Assembly (NCBI GenBank): GCA_030141605.1
Contig: JAQGDQ010000042.1
Span: 558,001 to 622,000 of the forward strand
Direction: 5' to 3'
Length of the DNA stretch: 64,000 bases
Origin: Tubiluchus corallicola
Lineage: Eukaryota > Priapulida > Priapulimorpha > Priapulimorphida > Tubiluchidae
Shown here: positions 12,501-24,686 of the stretch, in pieces
How positions within the stretch are numbered: position 1 is the first letter of the stretch
How the letters are laid out: each line of letters begins with the position of its first letter
Program-made: the position numbers and the translations under genes
Notes under the pieces: model-generated
The model's database searches: none
Told to the model about the DNA's origin: nothing
Seen by the model: the letters and a program-made list of their open reading frames with translations, nothing else

Positions 12501-14415
12501 AATAAAACCGCGCGCGGGTCTTTCAGAAATCTGAAAACGAAAATTACAGAACAAAACGCATTGAGTACGTTTTATTCAGTGCAAATTTCTTGATTGCACA
12601 CCAGATGAAAGATCTTGAAAATCTATGGAAAGTGTTCCAAAATTTCATGCAGTAGCATGGTAAAGTCAACAGTTGTAATTTATAATTATTAAAGTAATCG
12701 TGATTTTGTAATTCGCTGTTTGCTATTTGCCAAAATCTCTAATATACAAAGTTTAGTACCAGGCACACATGGTCAAATTAGGCCATCGAAAATCAGTTTA
12801 CAGAAGCTCCATGATTTTGTAATCATGTAAAAAATATTTCAATAAGCTAACCCAATGCTGACGTTTTCACAATATGAAAGTTAATATTGTATAATAATTA
12901 AGTTAATGATAACATAGTGTGCTACAGATTATATATTTGCCCAAATGGTTTCTTTTGCAACCATTTTTCCATGGTACAAGTGTATTGAAAAGCAGTTAAT
13001 TAATTTTATCAGAGAATTGACTGTCATTTTCTGCATCTGTACGTAAAGTGACAGCGTACAAAAATATTTAATGTAAGTAAAAGTAATCCATTTTTAGTTT
13101 TGTAGAACTGTTCCTTAAAATTTATCCGGTACTTTCATTGTTTACTCCAGTTTGTAATCATGATTGTGTGGTTTCTATTTAAGTAATATCAGTGCAATTC
13201 CAGTCAATTTGACCATATTGATACCTTCTAAACAAAATTAATATCATTTTCATTAAAGCATGCAATAAAATTGCTAACCATAATTGTGAGCTTGTTGGCA
13301 GCACACATTTTTGATGCCAATATGACAAGTAAACTGCATTTATCTTGAAAGTGCAATTACTTTTTGTCGTAGTTACTAATCTATTTCAGTGGTCAATGCC
13401 TGTAAACAATGTAACAAGTAGCAAAGTCCCATAAACTCCCATTTTATAGAATATAAACAGGAAGAAATGCAATTGTGCATATAGACAGCATGGTTAGGAC
13501 AAATTGATGTGTATGATATTGAAAAGTAATGCACAAAAAAGTTAGTATAGTTCAACTGTGCTTTGTTGGCAAAATTTGACCGGTTTGTTTATTATTTTGA
13601 TGTGTATTAAATTACAGAATGAAACCTTCAGCAGAGGGAGTATCAAATCCATGTACGAGCTATTTACACTCGTAAGAATGCGCACATAACCACTTGTTTA
13701 GGAATGCCTCACAAACAATTAATGAAATCTAGGACAACATTTGTGAAACGTTTCAAGAGGTGGTTATTCTGTGCAACAAACTACACATATAATAAATAAC
13801 AAAAATATTTGAGGAATATAATTTTTACATCTTGAAATTTTTCAACAGGTAAGAGGTTTGACTGGTTATTGCTGATTGTACAAGAAATAAGTCAAATAAC
13901 AATAATCTCATTTTATTCAATAGTACTTACAGTGTTTCTATTATGGTTTACTAGTTTTCCTAGTTCACACTTTTAACTCTACAAGAAGCAACTTTAAAAA
14001 AACCTTGTAAAAACTCAAGCACATGTAATTAAACTATTCAGATTTATTAAAAGCCACTTAAACATTTAGCAGCACTATATCAAAACAATTTATCACAATG
14101 GTAACTGGTAATCATCAGTATCAAGCCATAAGCAAAACGACTGTTTATGAGACTCTGGAACTAACTTCAGCCTTTTTACCAAAATGCTTTTTCATATGCT
14201 GTGAACTAAATGTAAAAATAGTGTACGTAACAATCAAACAAAAAAGAACTAGAAAGGCAAATAAGATTGAATACAGATATTTAACACCATAAACAGTCAC
14301 AGGCTTAATACAGTTCCCTACGTGATGTAACTCATATTGTCCAGTCTAATTCATTGATTTCCAATCTAGTCTTTCTTCGGTCTGTTCATTGAAAATTCGG
14401 CTAAGCATATAAACA
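9510..14415. other. Intergenic region between NCAPH2 and UQCRH
   Basis: AT-rich sequence with no recognised gene. Two fairly long minus-strand reading frames stand out: 9864-10286 (140 codons, hydrophobic) and 10958-11356 (132 codons). Neither shows a domain I know. The stretch 11640-12130 is dense in TGGACNT and ACGTCCA motifs on both strands. A GC-richer patch with CCGCGCGCGGG lies near 12510. A minus-strand AATAAA at 14048-14043 is a candidate UQCRH polyadenylation signal. Confidence 0.6.
10958..11356 (-). CDS. Hypothetical 132-codon reading frame, unrecognised
   Basis: The frame starts MKVYLCKWMNFGEKHELG and is open for 132 codons in AT-rich surroundings. It contains a hydrophobic stretch (LNSLLLAVALLPRLL) and a second one rich in Cys and Trp. 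A membrane protein exon, a decayed transposon fragment or chance are all possible. I do not recognise it, and no splice-linked partner exon was found. Confidence 0.15.
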   Translation of the reverse strand: MKVYLCKWMNFGEKHELGLVYGKFWCSIRAAHIPCAIYPLVSPGKWRPTLELNSLLLAVALLPRLLTGFRENEALRWIFCCYCCHIVLAWYLTRNDCPYHQLFNDSSCLLGRTLRAKAQYKLLYMYVIQHTW

Positions 14416-16840
14416 TCACTTCAGGTGCTTAAATATTTGCTTCGCTACACATTTGTCTACACAGTGTATGAAATCATACAGTTCCTCTGCGCACGTTTCT
14501 TCTGTATCAGGAGTGCCCTCCACTCGTTCTGTACACACATCTAATCGTGTTTTATATGGTGCACAAGCTGTTTCCTCTCTGCATTCTTCCTTGATGCCTG
14601 AAAATTAGCAAAAGTGTGATGAAAAACTCAAATGCTATGGTTTTGCAAAGTTAAACCAGTCACAGAGGTACAAGGGTATAAAAAGTAATAGTAAACCTAT
14701 AGTTTGCAGCAACTTTCATCTTTTTGTTAATGTTGAGCACCGCAACACATAGTATGAATAATGGAAGTAAATGTTAGTTTCAAATAACAGCCTTGAAGCT
14801 GCTACACCTATTGAATATCATGCAACTCAAAGTAAGAACTCATTTTGCTAAAAATTTTGTAAAAACAAATCAATAATACTGGATTGATATGAATATAATA
14901 TTTTGTTGGTTTCTGTCACCACTCTTTTTAGAGGCGTGGGTTCTTATCCCAATGCTGTCATCACGACAATAAACAAGGAGAAAGTGTAAACATAGTAATA
15001 AATGCAGATGTTATAAAGAACAATATTTATTGAAAAGCTGCAGAAAACCAACATGCAAAGACAACTGCCAAAACAAAATCTTCCAATGATATTATACGTC
15101 AACTGTGACCCGACGCAATATTTTTTATTCACACAAAGCACAGATGTGTCCACTTAATTACCAGTGTTACGAATTTTTCATGTTTTTCGCTAGCTGTGTA
15201 TACTTGAGGAAAATTGTGTAATGAACTGTACTCTGCTCTTCTTCCAAAAGAACAAATAGAAAGGAAATGGCGCTAGTGAATGAAGCAAAGCGCATTTACA
15301 CTTCAGTCTATTAATTACATCTTTTCCTTTAGACATCACTTGTAAATTAAAACGTGTAAGAGTCTAAAAATAAGACTAAGTAAGAAATTTATCTACAAAA
15401 GGTTCAGTACTGCTTAGAAATTTTTAACAAGTCATTAATTAACAAAAAATATCATATTCTGACACAATCACCAGTATATAAAAAACTGCTCATATTGGAT
15501 GGTGATACGGCGGCAAAAAAGAAAAAGTTATTAAAGTTGGGCAATCTCCTGGTCAGTATTGTAAAACATGAATTTCTTTCAATAGAACGAAGAAGTTCTA
15601 TCATTTAAGTTCAAGTTATTCAATGTCATCCTTTTTTTTACAAGAACAAAATTCATTTATTCTTTTCCTTCTGCTTCCTGACACCAAATAGTCAACAAAT
15701 CGAGCTTCGTTAGCAGTAAATACAGAGTGCTAATCATTCGTATCTAATCAAAAGAATACAAGATTGTATTGTAAAGTTAACACGCATGACTTACACCACT
15801 CAGAGTCATCAGGATTTGAATATCAGTACCTTTTCCGTTACCCTCAAACCGCTTCTAGGTGCAATCACATGCACTAATCGCATGAATAACAATAACACAA
15901 AAACTAAAAATGTCTACCAAGATAAAGCTCACAAGCAACTTGAAGCAAGCACACTATACGTTATCAACACAACAAGCCAACAATATCACTACAATTAAGG
16001 TGAACAAGGAAGCACTGGACAAATGTTCACTTTTAATCAGAGTCTTTGTGCTTTGCAAATGTGCACATGTCGCAGTGCAACAGCAAGGACAGCCTTGAAG
16101 ATTCATCTAATGATGATATATACCTATATGCAACTACACACAGCACGCATGCATGCAAACACACACAGTCACGCATATAAACATATTGTCTACCAAACAA
16201 AATTAAGAAAATCATCATAAGCTAGAGTTATGGCCTATTCTATTCTCATTTGTTCTGGTGTGCATGTATTACATAAACCTATGAGGACATTTATGTAAAT
16301 ATTTCAACCGTACTATAAGGGAAGTAGAGTGTTCTAGGTAGATGGCTAGGCAAGAAAGCTTATCAGCAGTGATTAATTATACTGTGTCAGCCTTGGAAGA
16401 GCAAAAAATGCAGCCTTGGTTGTTAGGTCATATCAGAATCAAAGCAATGTGAAGGGAACCGTTTATCGTTTGCAAAAATCAGTAAACATTTAGAATGCCT
16501 AAATGAAATGCTTCCATTTATATCCATATATGTTTAAACGTGGAAGCCCTATAGTTATACATTTTTGCACAGGCTCTTGTGAATAAACAAACAATACAAT
16601 ATAATTCTATTACTTGAAATCGGTGATATCGCCCACCACTAGTTAGCACCGTTAGGAGACACTTAGCGCCCTAGCCCATATCCTGCACTTGTGCGCCAAA
16701 CGGTACCCAACAACTACATATTAACACTTGCTAGGTTTACCATCTAAAGGGTCAATCAAGTCTACTTCTTCCTCTTCTTCTTCTGGTTGTTCAGTTTCTT
16801 CTTCTGGGTCGCCTTCTGGTAATTCTTTAGTTACTACCAT
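14416..16840 (-). CDS. UQCRH: Cytochrome b-c1 complex subunit 6 (complex III hinge protein)
   Basis: This is the small acidic hinge subunit of mitochondrial complex III, which assists docking between cytochrome c1 and cytochrome c in the intermembrane space. Exon 1 is 16840-16741 and exon 2 is 14597-14416, split by a 2,143-bp intron with a GTAAAC donor and a TAATTTTCAG acceptor. The split Gly34 codon joins in phase. The product has 92 residues; human has 91. Residues 8-26 are a Glu-rich N-terminus, residues 28-32 read LIDPL, and the helical hairpin follows with Cys at 39, 44, 54, 68, 78 and 82. The end FKHLK and the segment EETCAEELYDFIHCVDKCVA match the family closely. A foldback transposon ends 172 bp upstream of the ATG. 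A second acceptor (TTTTTCCGAACAG) ends at 16918, so a 5' UTR intron is possible. Confidence 0.95.
14598..16740. other. UQCRH intron content
   Basis: AT-rich intron without a supported gene. Reading frames at 14944-15153, 15786-15998 and 15910-16220 have no recognisable domain and overlap one another. A short CA/CATG-rich patch lies near 16135-16185. The stretch 16465-16492 shares about 22 bases (AAAAATCAGTAAACATT core) with the loop of the large hairpin near 18324. Confidence 0.6.
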
Positions 16841-17011
16841 TATTCTAGACTTTTAGTAGTATTTAATATAATTTACAACAAGCAAAGTCAACTTGATAGG
16901 CACTACCACCGTGTACGCTGTTCGGAAAAACAAAAAAGCGATCTTTAGCAGTGGAACGCAGGAACTTATATTTAGGCTAAGTTTATTTATACACAGACAC
17001 TTAATCCGAGC

Positions 17012-17985
17012 TGTTGGGAGCCGTTTGGACCACTGCGCCAAGTAGACCAATTGGTCTACTTGGGCTAGCCTAAGTAGACCGCGGTCTACATGGGCTAGCC
17101 CAAGTAGACCGCGGTCTACTTGGGCTGCCCAAGTAGGACACTAGAGACAGGTCGTGAATTCAGTCGTTAAGTGTACTGACACCGTTCGTTGTGTTTGTTT
17201 ATGTAATAATAATAATTAAAAACGTTAATACACGTTGAATAATTTATTAAACATCTAATAAAATAAAAGAATTTTATTCTGAGCTGGTAGAACGGACAAT
17301 ATTAAATTTGGTTTCGATATTAATGTTGTTGAAGTGAAAAAACCTCACTTTTTTGCGAATTCAACATTTGTTTAAGGTATATCATTTTTGATTTTGTCTC
17401 ACTTCACAAACAGGTGATCCGTTTCTCTACCTCTTGGGCAAATAATTGTTTTCTTATAAGTAAACGTTCTAGCGATCTATGTGTCCTACATGGGCTAGCG
17501 AGCCATGTAGGACAGTGCCCTACATGTTACAATACTACTGATAATATTAAAACTAATTATCCTTGCTTTTCTTAAATGTTAAAAATTACTTTTTGGTGTT
17601 GTGAAGGCTTAGCAGCATCTGTCTCATTTTTAAATTTGCAATTATTTCTGTAATAACTGTGTGCAGAATTTCTCTCTTTAAAGCATTAGATACTAGGTTT
17701 AATGTTATGATATATTAAAGGAGTTAATCATAATGATGAAATTATTGTAAGAAATGCATTTGTAAATTGCCAAGGAATATCCATTTCTAAAAGAAATTTT
17801 GTTTTATGCTTTATTATGTCATAACAATACTTATAAACAATGGTAATATAAACTGGAAACAAGTTTTGCCAGAGCAAGTTTCTCGACTAAAATCGCTAGT
17901 GTCCTACTTGGGCTGCCCATGTAGGACACTACTTTTAGCGCATCAAGTGGTCTACTTGGCGCAGTGGTCCAAACGGCTCCCAACA
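17012..17985. mobile_element. Foldback DNA transposon, copy 1 (974 bp, non-autonomous)
   Basis: The ends are 38-bp inverted repeats (17012-17049 and 17948-17985), starting TGTTGGGAGCCGTTTGG. They are identical apart from orientation. The element is flanked by CGAGC at 17007-17011 and 17986-17990, a perfect 5-bp target duplication. Subterminal blocks repeat the motif AGTAGACC and TTGGGCTAGCC in head-to-head form, and a second internal palindrome is built on GTCCTACATGGGC. No transposase is visible. TGT...ACA ends with a short duplication recall the Ginger superfamily, but that placement is only an inference. A related copy is at 40757-41203. Confidence 0.85.
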
Positions 17986-18147
17986 CGAGCATATGTCGCC
18001 AATGCCGCCACAGGCAAACTGAACTGAATTTAATTGAATCGAAATTTCGGAAGTATTCAAGTCCTTAAGAGCTGAGATATTTTAAACATGTCCGTATAAT
18101 TATATATTGCATAAAGAAAGTTATAAGTTTAAGTTTATTTATTTAGT

Positions 18148-18476
18148 ATATGCTGCATAAGAATCTCTTTTGTAATTTCTGGATTATATTGCATTTATAT
18201 TTATATTTACTTCAGTGGAAAATTATCTGTATTTTTATTATAACTGTAAGATGCAGTGTGAAAATAATATTAACAACAACGACAACAATAATAATATTAT
18301 TAATAATTTTCTTTAGGACATTGTCGTTTACAAAAATCAGTAAACATTAAGCAATATTATTTCCACACTGCATCTTACAGTTATAATAAAAATACAGATA
18401 ATTTTCCACTGAAGTAAATATAAATATAAATGCAATATAATCTAGAAATTACAAAAGACATTCTTATGCAGCATAT
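18148..18476. repeat. Large hairpin: 124-bp arms, 81-bp loop
   Basis: The segment 18148-18271 is nearly the exact reverse complement of 18353-18476, with about three mismatches over 124 bases. The loop (18272-18352) contains AAC/AAT-rich sequence. A transcript would fold into a very long near-perfect stem. No clear terminal duplication was found. A decayed foldback element or a local inverted duplication is the simplest reading. Confidence 0.85.
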
Positions 18477-19039
18477 ATATGTGCAAATTACATTGCAGAA
18501 TAATTTTGATGCATACAGTTTGAGCCTAAAAGCATAGCTTGACAGGCCAAACTGTACATGGAAATCTTAAAGAAATGATTAATAATTGAAATAATGATAT
18601 TATACATAAATATTCGTAAATGTGGGGGGAGTAGTGAATGAAAGATGAAATGAAGCGAGAACTAGGAAAAACTATGATCTTGATTATAAAATGTTCAGTA
18701 ACCTGTTGAGCATAGTCACGTTTTACTAAGATTACTGTGGAAAAGCATAGTTTAATAATTGTTTTTTCTTTTATTTTTATAGGGTCTGTGCTTCTTTTCA
18801 TTATTCATTCATTATTTATTCCTTATAAACTTTTATTTAAATAGCTGAAACAAATACTATTCAAGCTATTTTTCCTTTTCTTTCATTGCAGAAAAATACA
18901 AATTTTAACTGTGATTTTACGTCAGTGCTTTTTAGTTAGTTATCTAACTTATCTATGTTACTACAAGTTATATCAAAAATGTTAATTACTATTATTCCTA
19001 TCACTTAAAATAGTCTTTTTGCACAAAGCTTATATTAAT

Positions 19040-19139
19040 TAATTTTATATGCATGCACTATTTGAAACGTATATAATGTAATGTGTTTTGCCAATGTACT
19101 TTATAGGTATTTGAGCAATAAAATGAATTGAATTGAATC
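19040..19139 (+). mobile_element. Retroelement 3' end with (TTGAA)n tail
   Basis: A short AT-rich segment ends in GCAATAAAATGAATTGAATTGAA, that is, an AATAAA-like signal directly followed by pentamer repeats. The same layout occurs at 20615-20652 and 48930-48960. This is typical of non-LTR elements whose 3' end is a short tandem repeat. Only the tail is recognisable, so the start is approximate. Confidence 0.45.
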
Positions 19140-19394
19140 CATCGTCGGCATCATAACGCTATTTTTTATATTTTATTCCGCAGTGCTACTTTATCTTGTG
19201 GCACAATAATAATGGGAGCAATGCTCTAGTCTAGAGGTTGCACATTATTTTGGAATGTACCAAACGATATCAGAATGATTAGTAACTTGAATGATGGCAC
19301 CCTCTTAGGAGTTAAAAAATTAAGTAAATGGTATCCTCATATTTTAATCATGGATATCGCATGACCACTTCCGTCCTTGTCACTTGCTGTGTTG

Positions 19395-19397
<3 letters not shown>

Positions 19398-19432
<35 letters not shown>

Positions 19433-19437
19433 TTGCA

Positions 19438-19490
<53 letters not shown>
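19398..19490. repeat. (TG)n microsatellite
   Basis: Two long TG runs separated by a short interruption (GCGTTTGCACGT). The Cys/Val-rich reading frame across it is an artefact of the dinucleotide. Confidence 0.98.
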
Positions 19491-19494
<4 letters not shown>

Positions 19495-20269
19495 ACTTCG
19501 TTAAAACAGTATTTTATTAACAAACAAATAAACAACATACATTTACCTGAAGGAAGAAACAATAAAAAGTTAAAAGGATTGGCTAATAGGTTTAGAAGAA
19601 CCTGTAGTCAAGCCTCTCCTGTAAGTGTCTTTGTTTTATGCGGTAGTCCTTAGAATTGGAAGCCATTTGACATCTAGCTGTAACAATTTAGATAAAAGAT
19701 TGTTTCATTTCCCGAAGCAATGCCGAATTCAAATAGTGGAACAATGTCAACAAATTGAAAAACAGCCACAGTGATCCGAGAGAGGTATGCAGCACTTAAT
19801 GTGTGCTAGTAAAACGATAAAAATGCAACCGAGCACTTTTATCATAGTTCTCATTATAATCTTCCTGATGAAAGACAATTATCTTTAAAAGAGAGTGATG
19901 CAAAAGCATGTTTAAAATTTTTGAGCAGAATTATATTAAAATTTTCATGCATCATGACAGCTAGACTGATTAAAAGGGGTTTTGTACTTTGCAGTATATC
20001 AGGATAGGATTTAAGTGAGCCAAAAGATAATCTTTTCATATGGTAAATCTAATTTAGAAATCTTTGGAAAGAAATTGGCACTAGGAGAACGTTCACAGGA
20101 ATGGGTTGGAGATAAAAAATGACGTAAATCTTAGTAGAAATATTAGGGATCAGATGAATCAACAAAGGTGAGAGAAAATGGTTTACAAATGTGGCAGAAA
20201 AGTTTGAAGCATGTTATATGGTTAATAAGTATTTGAATATTATACAAAACCTTATTTTGAAAGTTGATG

Positions 20270-20652
20270 AATGATATATGCATAATATTGAGTTGCTGGC
20301 AAAAGACAGAATTGAAGCATTGGAAATTAATGGAAATCCATTAGTTCAGTGGCATATGGCTGACCGTGATAGATTTTGTAAGTGTAGTTTGCGCTTGGAA
20401 CATTGAATTCTACGACATATTTTACTGCCCTGTTCTTATTACGAAAATGAAAGAAAGAAAAATATTGGTTGATTGGGAAAGACCTTCAGATGAAGATCGC
20501 ATGAGTTGGTTGTAAATTTTTAGTGGTATACTGAAGAAACGTCATAGGACAGGAATTGCAAATTTTGTCTGCGTTTTTTTCACATGAGTAACAGTTTTGA
20601 CTGCTCACCTTGACATGAATGGTCAAGATACTGAACTGAACTGAACTGAAAT
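20270..20652 (+). mobile_element. Non-LTR retrotransposon 3' fragment with (TGAAC)n tail
   Basis: One frame reads LAKDRIEALEINGNPLVQW and then a Cys-x-Cys...His...Cys cluster (CKC, LEH, LLPCSYYE) with in-frame stops and shifts. This resembles the zinc-knuckle-like C-terminus of LINE ORF2 proteins. The fragment ends in ACTGAACTGAACTGAACTGAA, a pentamer tail. It is a dead, 5'-truncated copy. Clade cannot be fixed. Confidence 0.55.
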
Positions 20653-23600
20653 GCTTCAAGAGTCGCCACTTTGCTTTCTTAATGACGTCACTTCTGTAAT
20701 ATGTTGTGGCTGACTGTATGTTTGTAAGTTTAATGTTTTTAAAATTACTTTTTGCTTTGGATTCATGTTTTGCAAATTAGTAACGTACAATAAAAAAAAT
20801 ATTGTGACCCCAATATCATATCATTCGACCACTTGATATTGCATAAGACCATTCAGGCATGAAATTATTTAAAATTGTTGATAGAAAATTAATGCAATTA
20901 TAAAGCAGAGTTGTTCCAGTAATACCTGGTACAAACTGCAAAGATTAAACATTTTGGAACAAGGCTCTTGTGAAACACAAAATTCATCGTCTTAGAAAAA
21001 TTAATAAAAATCATATTAATTGATCTGCAAGTAGATACGTTATCCTACGTTTTTAGCTTACGTATTTCATTTGATGAGACTAGAAACGCACATGTCTAAT
21101 CTTCCAGTTTGAAGCAGGCTTGAGCAGCTTGGCCAAAACAACAATTGCCTTAATCTACGCCACAGCTTAATATCAGTTAATACAGACAATCGGTGAATTC
21201 GGACCGATGTCTCTCCGGCAAACCGAGATCTGAACGTACTATTATCTATACAGTATATATAAGCTGGTATTTGTGAATTTTTTTTAAATTTGTGCAACTT
21301 GTCTAGCCATTTACTGCTAGTATTATACTATTTATAATATACCATATTCCACTTGCTTTTTTTCCCCACGCACTGTAAGGGAAAGAAACCACCTACGAAA
21401 GTTAGCGGTCTAGCTTAGTACTCTCAATTCCTTCAGGAGTGCTATACCTCCATTTAAGTTGGATTGAGGTACTCTGCCGCATGTTGAATGCAGTGTATGG
21501 CATGGTCCTTTTAATACTGCACCACTATAAATAGTTTGTGCACTGGATGAAGCTTTCACTCTGACACGACATTCATAAAGCTGTGAGCACTGAGCACAGC
21601 CATGTGTTAGTTTTCCTTTTTGATGAAGTTAAGGCCGACAATTGGTAATTTTTTTGTCATACAGCCGGTAGGGAATTTTAATTTTTTGGGCTCTCATATA
21701 CTTACAATGCATTCATGTCACGCAGCTGGGAGCACAGACGTATAAGAGCATATTTTTTTAATTTAAAAAATAAAATGCAATAATGATTATAACATCATTG
21801 TTTTGGCGAGCACACAGTTTATTTCTCTATAGGTAACTCGCAGCATTTCTCACGAGATTGACATGTCACTCTGAGCTATTTTTGCCATAATTATTGGAAC
21901 ATACGAAAATTTAAGGCTTGATACCATACAAAAAAAGAGACTAGATGGTAATCGATAATTACACAATCAAACTTTGATTTCAACTGAATTTAAATATTCC
22001 GCAGTTCAGCTTTAAGCATTCACAAAGCTTCATAAATTTTTAAAAAAAATTCCTCCTCCATACTGTCGTTTTTTGAATTCATGAGGTAAAACAGCTCTAT
22101 ACAAATTTTTTTGTGGCCAGCCTAACACATTATTACGAAGAAAAAGAAACCAAAGAAATACATCTGTGATCATGCACTTTCAGTTTACATATAGATCCTT
22201 GATTATGAACAGGACTGATACCACCATTGATCAGTCTGCTGATATGCCAAAAATCCTGTCTCAGTAGATTCATTAAATAAGATTAAAGGTAGAGGCACCA
22301 TGCCTTACAACACATTCAACAATGCTGCCTCACCTTTTATTTTGAAACCCTTCAAAGTCTGGAATTAGTAATCCTATTCACAGATTTAAAGGCCTTAAGT
22401 TTTATCATAATTTTTTTGTGTGTCACTAATTGTGAGGAAGAAGTGATCAGTTAGTTCATTATTCCTTTTGATATCAATAGCAGGCAAATTTCCTACTGGT
22501 TTGTGAGGCATAAGAATGATAATACTAGCAAAAAAATAATTTACAATCATGACAGCATGTCTGTTACCCACCTTGTCTTTTTCTGATAGCTGTCTGATAG
22601 TAGAACTACACTTGGCTAAGTGGAATTTAAAATCTGCAGACTCATTTCCATAATGTTCTATAGTGATGATGGGATTCGGCGACCAGTACTACTCATTTTA
22701 GGTCATTAATCAAAATTATCATATCATTTTGTAATTACAAAAAGGGGAGTGTAACTGCATTCATTCATTAGCTTTACTAAATTACAACTCTAGCTAGACA
22801 GACAGGGCCCTTGCAATGCAATTGATAGAATTATCAGTTCTGTCTGTCTGTTCGTCTGTCCCCACTTTTTCTCGGCTCTGGAGTAATCTAGGAAGTTCAT
22901 AACTCGTTCAGTGTTAGGGCATGGTTCAGACTTGAAGCCTATAAATTTCGCAGTCATTTGGTGCACACTTGAAATTTTTTACAATTTTTTTTAAAGATTA
23001 GCATATAACACTAGCATTAGCATATAAGTTTTATATAATGTAATATGTCCCTATGATGGTCACCGCTCAGGTGTACATGATCTATAAAGACTAATGAAAC
23101 CTAAATGATTTATGATTCATATGTGACTGTGACTGTTGGTGACAAACTGTATGATGTTAATTGCTCTATTTGTCAGGCAAAACAAAAACGTTTGCATTTT
23201 AGTTTTAGAGTTGCTTCTTGGTTTGTCTCGATCATGTGATTCGTAAATTTCTTGCTATGCTCACCTATACCCAGGGCACTTTATTTATGACTTTAGTCAT
23301 AAATTGCATAAATAGCTTATTTAATACTAATTTCAGATTTTATTTATGACTATTTATGACGTGTCAAATTTTGACCAAAAATGCCATCCTGAGCTAAAAG
23401 AAATACATATTTTTAATCAGAATCTTGTATTTTGCCTTTCTTCGTTCTTCATTACATTAAAATGTAATAAAAATGTCTACTTTCATCATTCCAAGGCCTG
23501 AAGTTTCTCGTATTGTTTTGCATGCAGGCATCCCTCCAGACTGAAATCCGTGATCGTGTTTATAATAATTATAGTATCGGTTTTAATTTGTTTAGGATGA

Positions 23601-23987
23601 CCTATAAAATTACTGCTCATAAAAATCAATCTATTAATTAATTCGTACAGTCACAATTCGTAGCCACAATTAGTACAAGTAAATAATGTATTTTTTTAAA
23701 TATCGATTTTAAATTTAATGTTGGAAAATACTATTGGCTATTACATCTTTCTAGGGAACCGTCACGTATGTTTTCTAATTAAAATTACATTAAGCAAAAT
23801 AACTAAACAAGAAAAACAGTTAAATTTTAATGACAATGAAGCAACAAATTCTCCCAAAGATAAAATATGCTCAAATTCTAGCAGACGGCATTATTCTTAT
23901 TTCTTGAGGATGAGGCAGTAAGGCACGGGAAACGCTTGCGGCAAACTCGAGCTAAAACCTACACCCAAGCCATTGACTTACGCCGCT

Positions 23988-24083
23988 TAGGGGTAAGCAT
24001 CGAAGTTCGGTTCGATTCGAATTCGAAAGTCACAAATTCGGTTCGATTCGAATTCGCTTTCTGGTAGAGAATGCTCACCCCTA
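23988..24083. mobile_element. Nested 96-bp hAT-like MITE
   Basis: The ends TAGGGGTAAGCAT and ATGCTCACCCCTA form 13-bp inverted repeats with one mismatch. Both flanks are ACGCCGCT (23980-23987 and 24084-24091), a perfect 8-bp target duplication. Inside, the motif TTCGGTTCGATTCGAATTCG occurs twice in tandem. It inserted into the larger hAT-like element and is therefore younger than it. Confidence 0.92.
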
Positions 24084-24420
24084 ACGCCGCTAGGATGAGA
24101 AAGGCACTGAAATGAACGTGCAAAGAAAAGAATTAGAAGTGTAGATTTCTGTTATTGTGCAGAGCGTAGGTTTGAGGCGGCAGAACTTTAGGACATTAAA
24201 ATAGGTAAGCTGTCTTTAATTCAAATTTTCGATGGAACGACAACGATTCTGTCGGTGCCTATTTATTTTTTCGCGGTAACGCGCTCATTTACTTTTTATT
24301 ATTTAGGTTGCTTCTAGACGAGTTAATGACAGATAAACGCATCAGTTAGACAGTCTCAGTTACTGTGTTAGTCCACCAAACAGTCACGCGCAAGCTTCTT
24401 ATGGACTGCCTGTGTGTGTG

Positions 24421-24441
24421 GGAGAGAGAGAGAGAGAGAGA
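24421..24441. repeat. (GA)n microsatellite
   Basis: A short pure GA run inside the 1,316-bp hAT-like element. Confidence 0.95.
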
Positions 24442-24617
24442 CGGTGGAAACAGTTTTCTGTACTGAATTTTTTGTTCCATTCATCGGGAAATGATTATTT
24501 TTCTTTCGTTATTTATGACAAATTTGAAATCTTATTTATGACTATTTATGACTATTTTGCAAGAAAAGTCATAAATAAAGTGCCCTGCCTATACCTGTAA
24601 CTGTATTTGTCTTTCAG

Positions 24618-24634
24618 GCATGAGCAACACAGAT
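24618..24634 (+). other. ILRUN: Candidate 17-base micro-exon or alternative leader of ILRUN
   Basis: The bases are preceded by a good acceptor (TTTGTCTTTCAG) and followed by GTAAGT. They contain an ATG encoding MSNTD. Joined to an exon starting at 24663, after the acceptor TTTCCTTCACAG, the frame runs into the ILRUN ATG at 24687 and adds 13 residues. The intervening intron would be only 28 bases, below the usual splicing minimum. The two acceptors may instead serve alternative transcripts. Confidence 0.3.
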
Positions 24635-24686
24635 GTAAGTGCGATTGTAGTTTCCTTCACAGGGGTTGGCTGTAGGGGTTTCCACA

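Larger units (their letters stand above)
17991..23263. other. Intergenic region between UQCRH and ILRUN
   Basis: Contains the hairpin at 18148-18476, a retroelement 3' end near 19139, the TG tract at 19398-19490 and a non-LTR fragment at 20270-20652. The minus strand from 21617 to about 21411 is open for over 60 codons and begins KLTHGCAQCSQLYECRV, but has no partner and is not recognised. A short inverted pair (AGACAGACAG, CTGTCTGTCTG) sits at 22797-22855. No supported gene otherwise. Confidence 0.6.
23272..24587. mobile_element. hAT-like DNA transposon, 1,316 bp
   Basis: Perfect 23-bp terminal inverted repeats start CAGGGCACTTTATTTATGAC (23272-23294 and 24565-24587). The flanks are CCTATACC on both sides (23264-23271 and 24588-24595), a perfect 8-bp target duplication as expected for hAT transposases. 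The motif TTTATGACTATTTATGAC recurs near both ends in direct orientation. No intact transposase is present, so it is non-autonomous or decayed. It carries a nested element at 23988-24083 and a GA tract at 24421-24441. Its right end is 99 bp upstream of the ILRUN ATG. Confidence 0.93.

Noticed and set aside
19384-19653. Cys-Val repeat protein
   Set aside because: TG microsatellite; the downstream part has no recognised domain.
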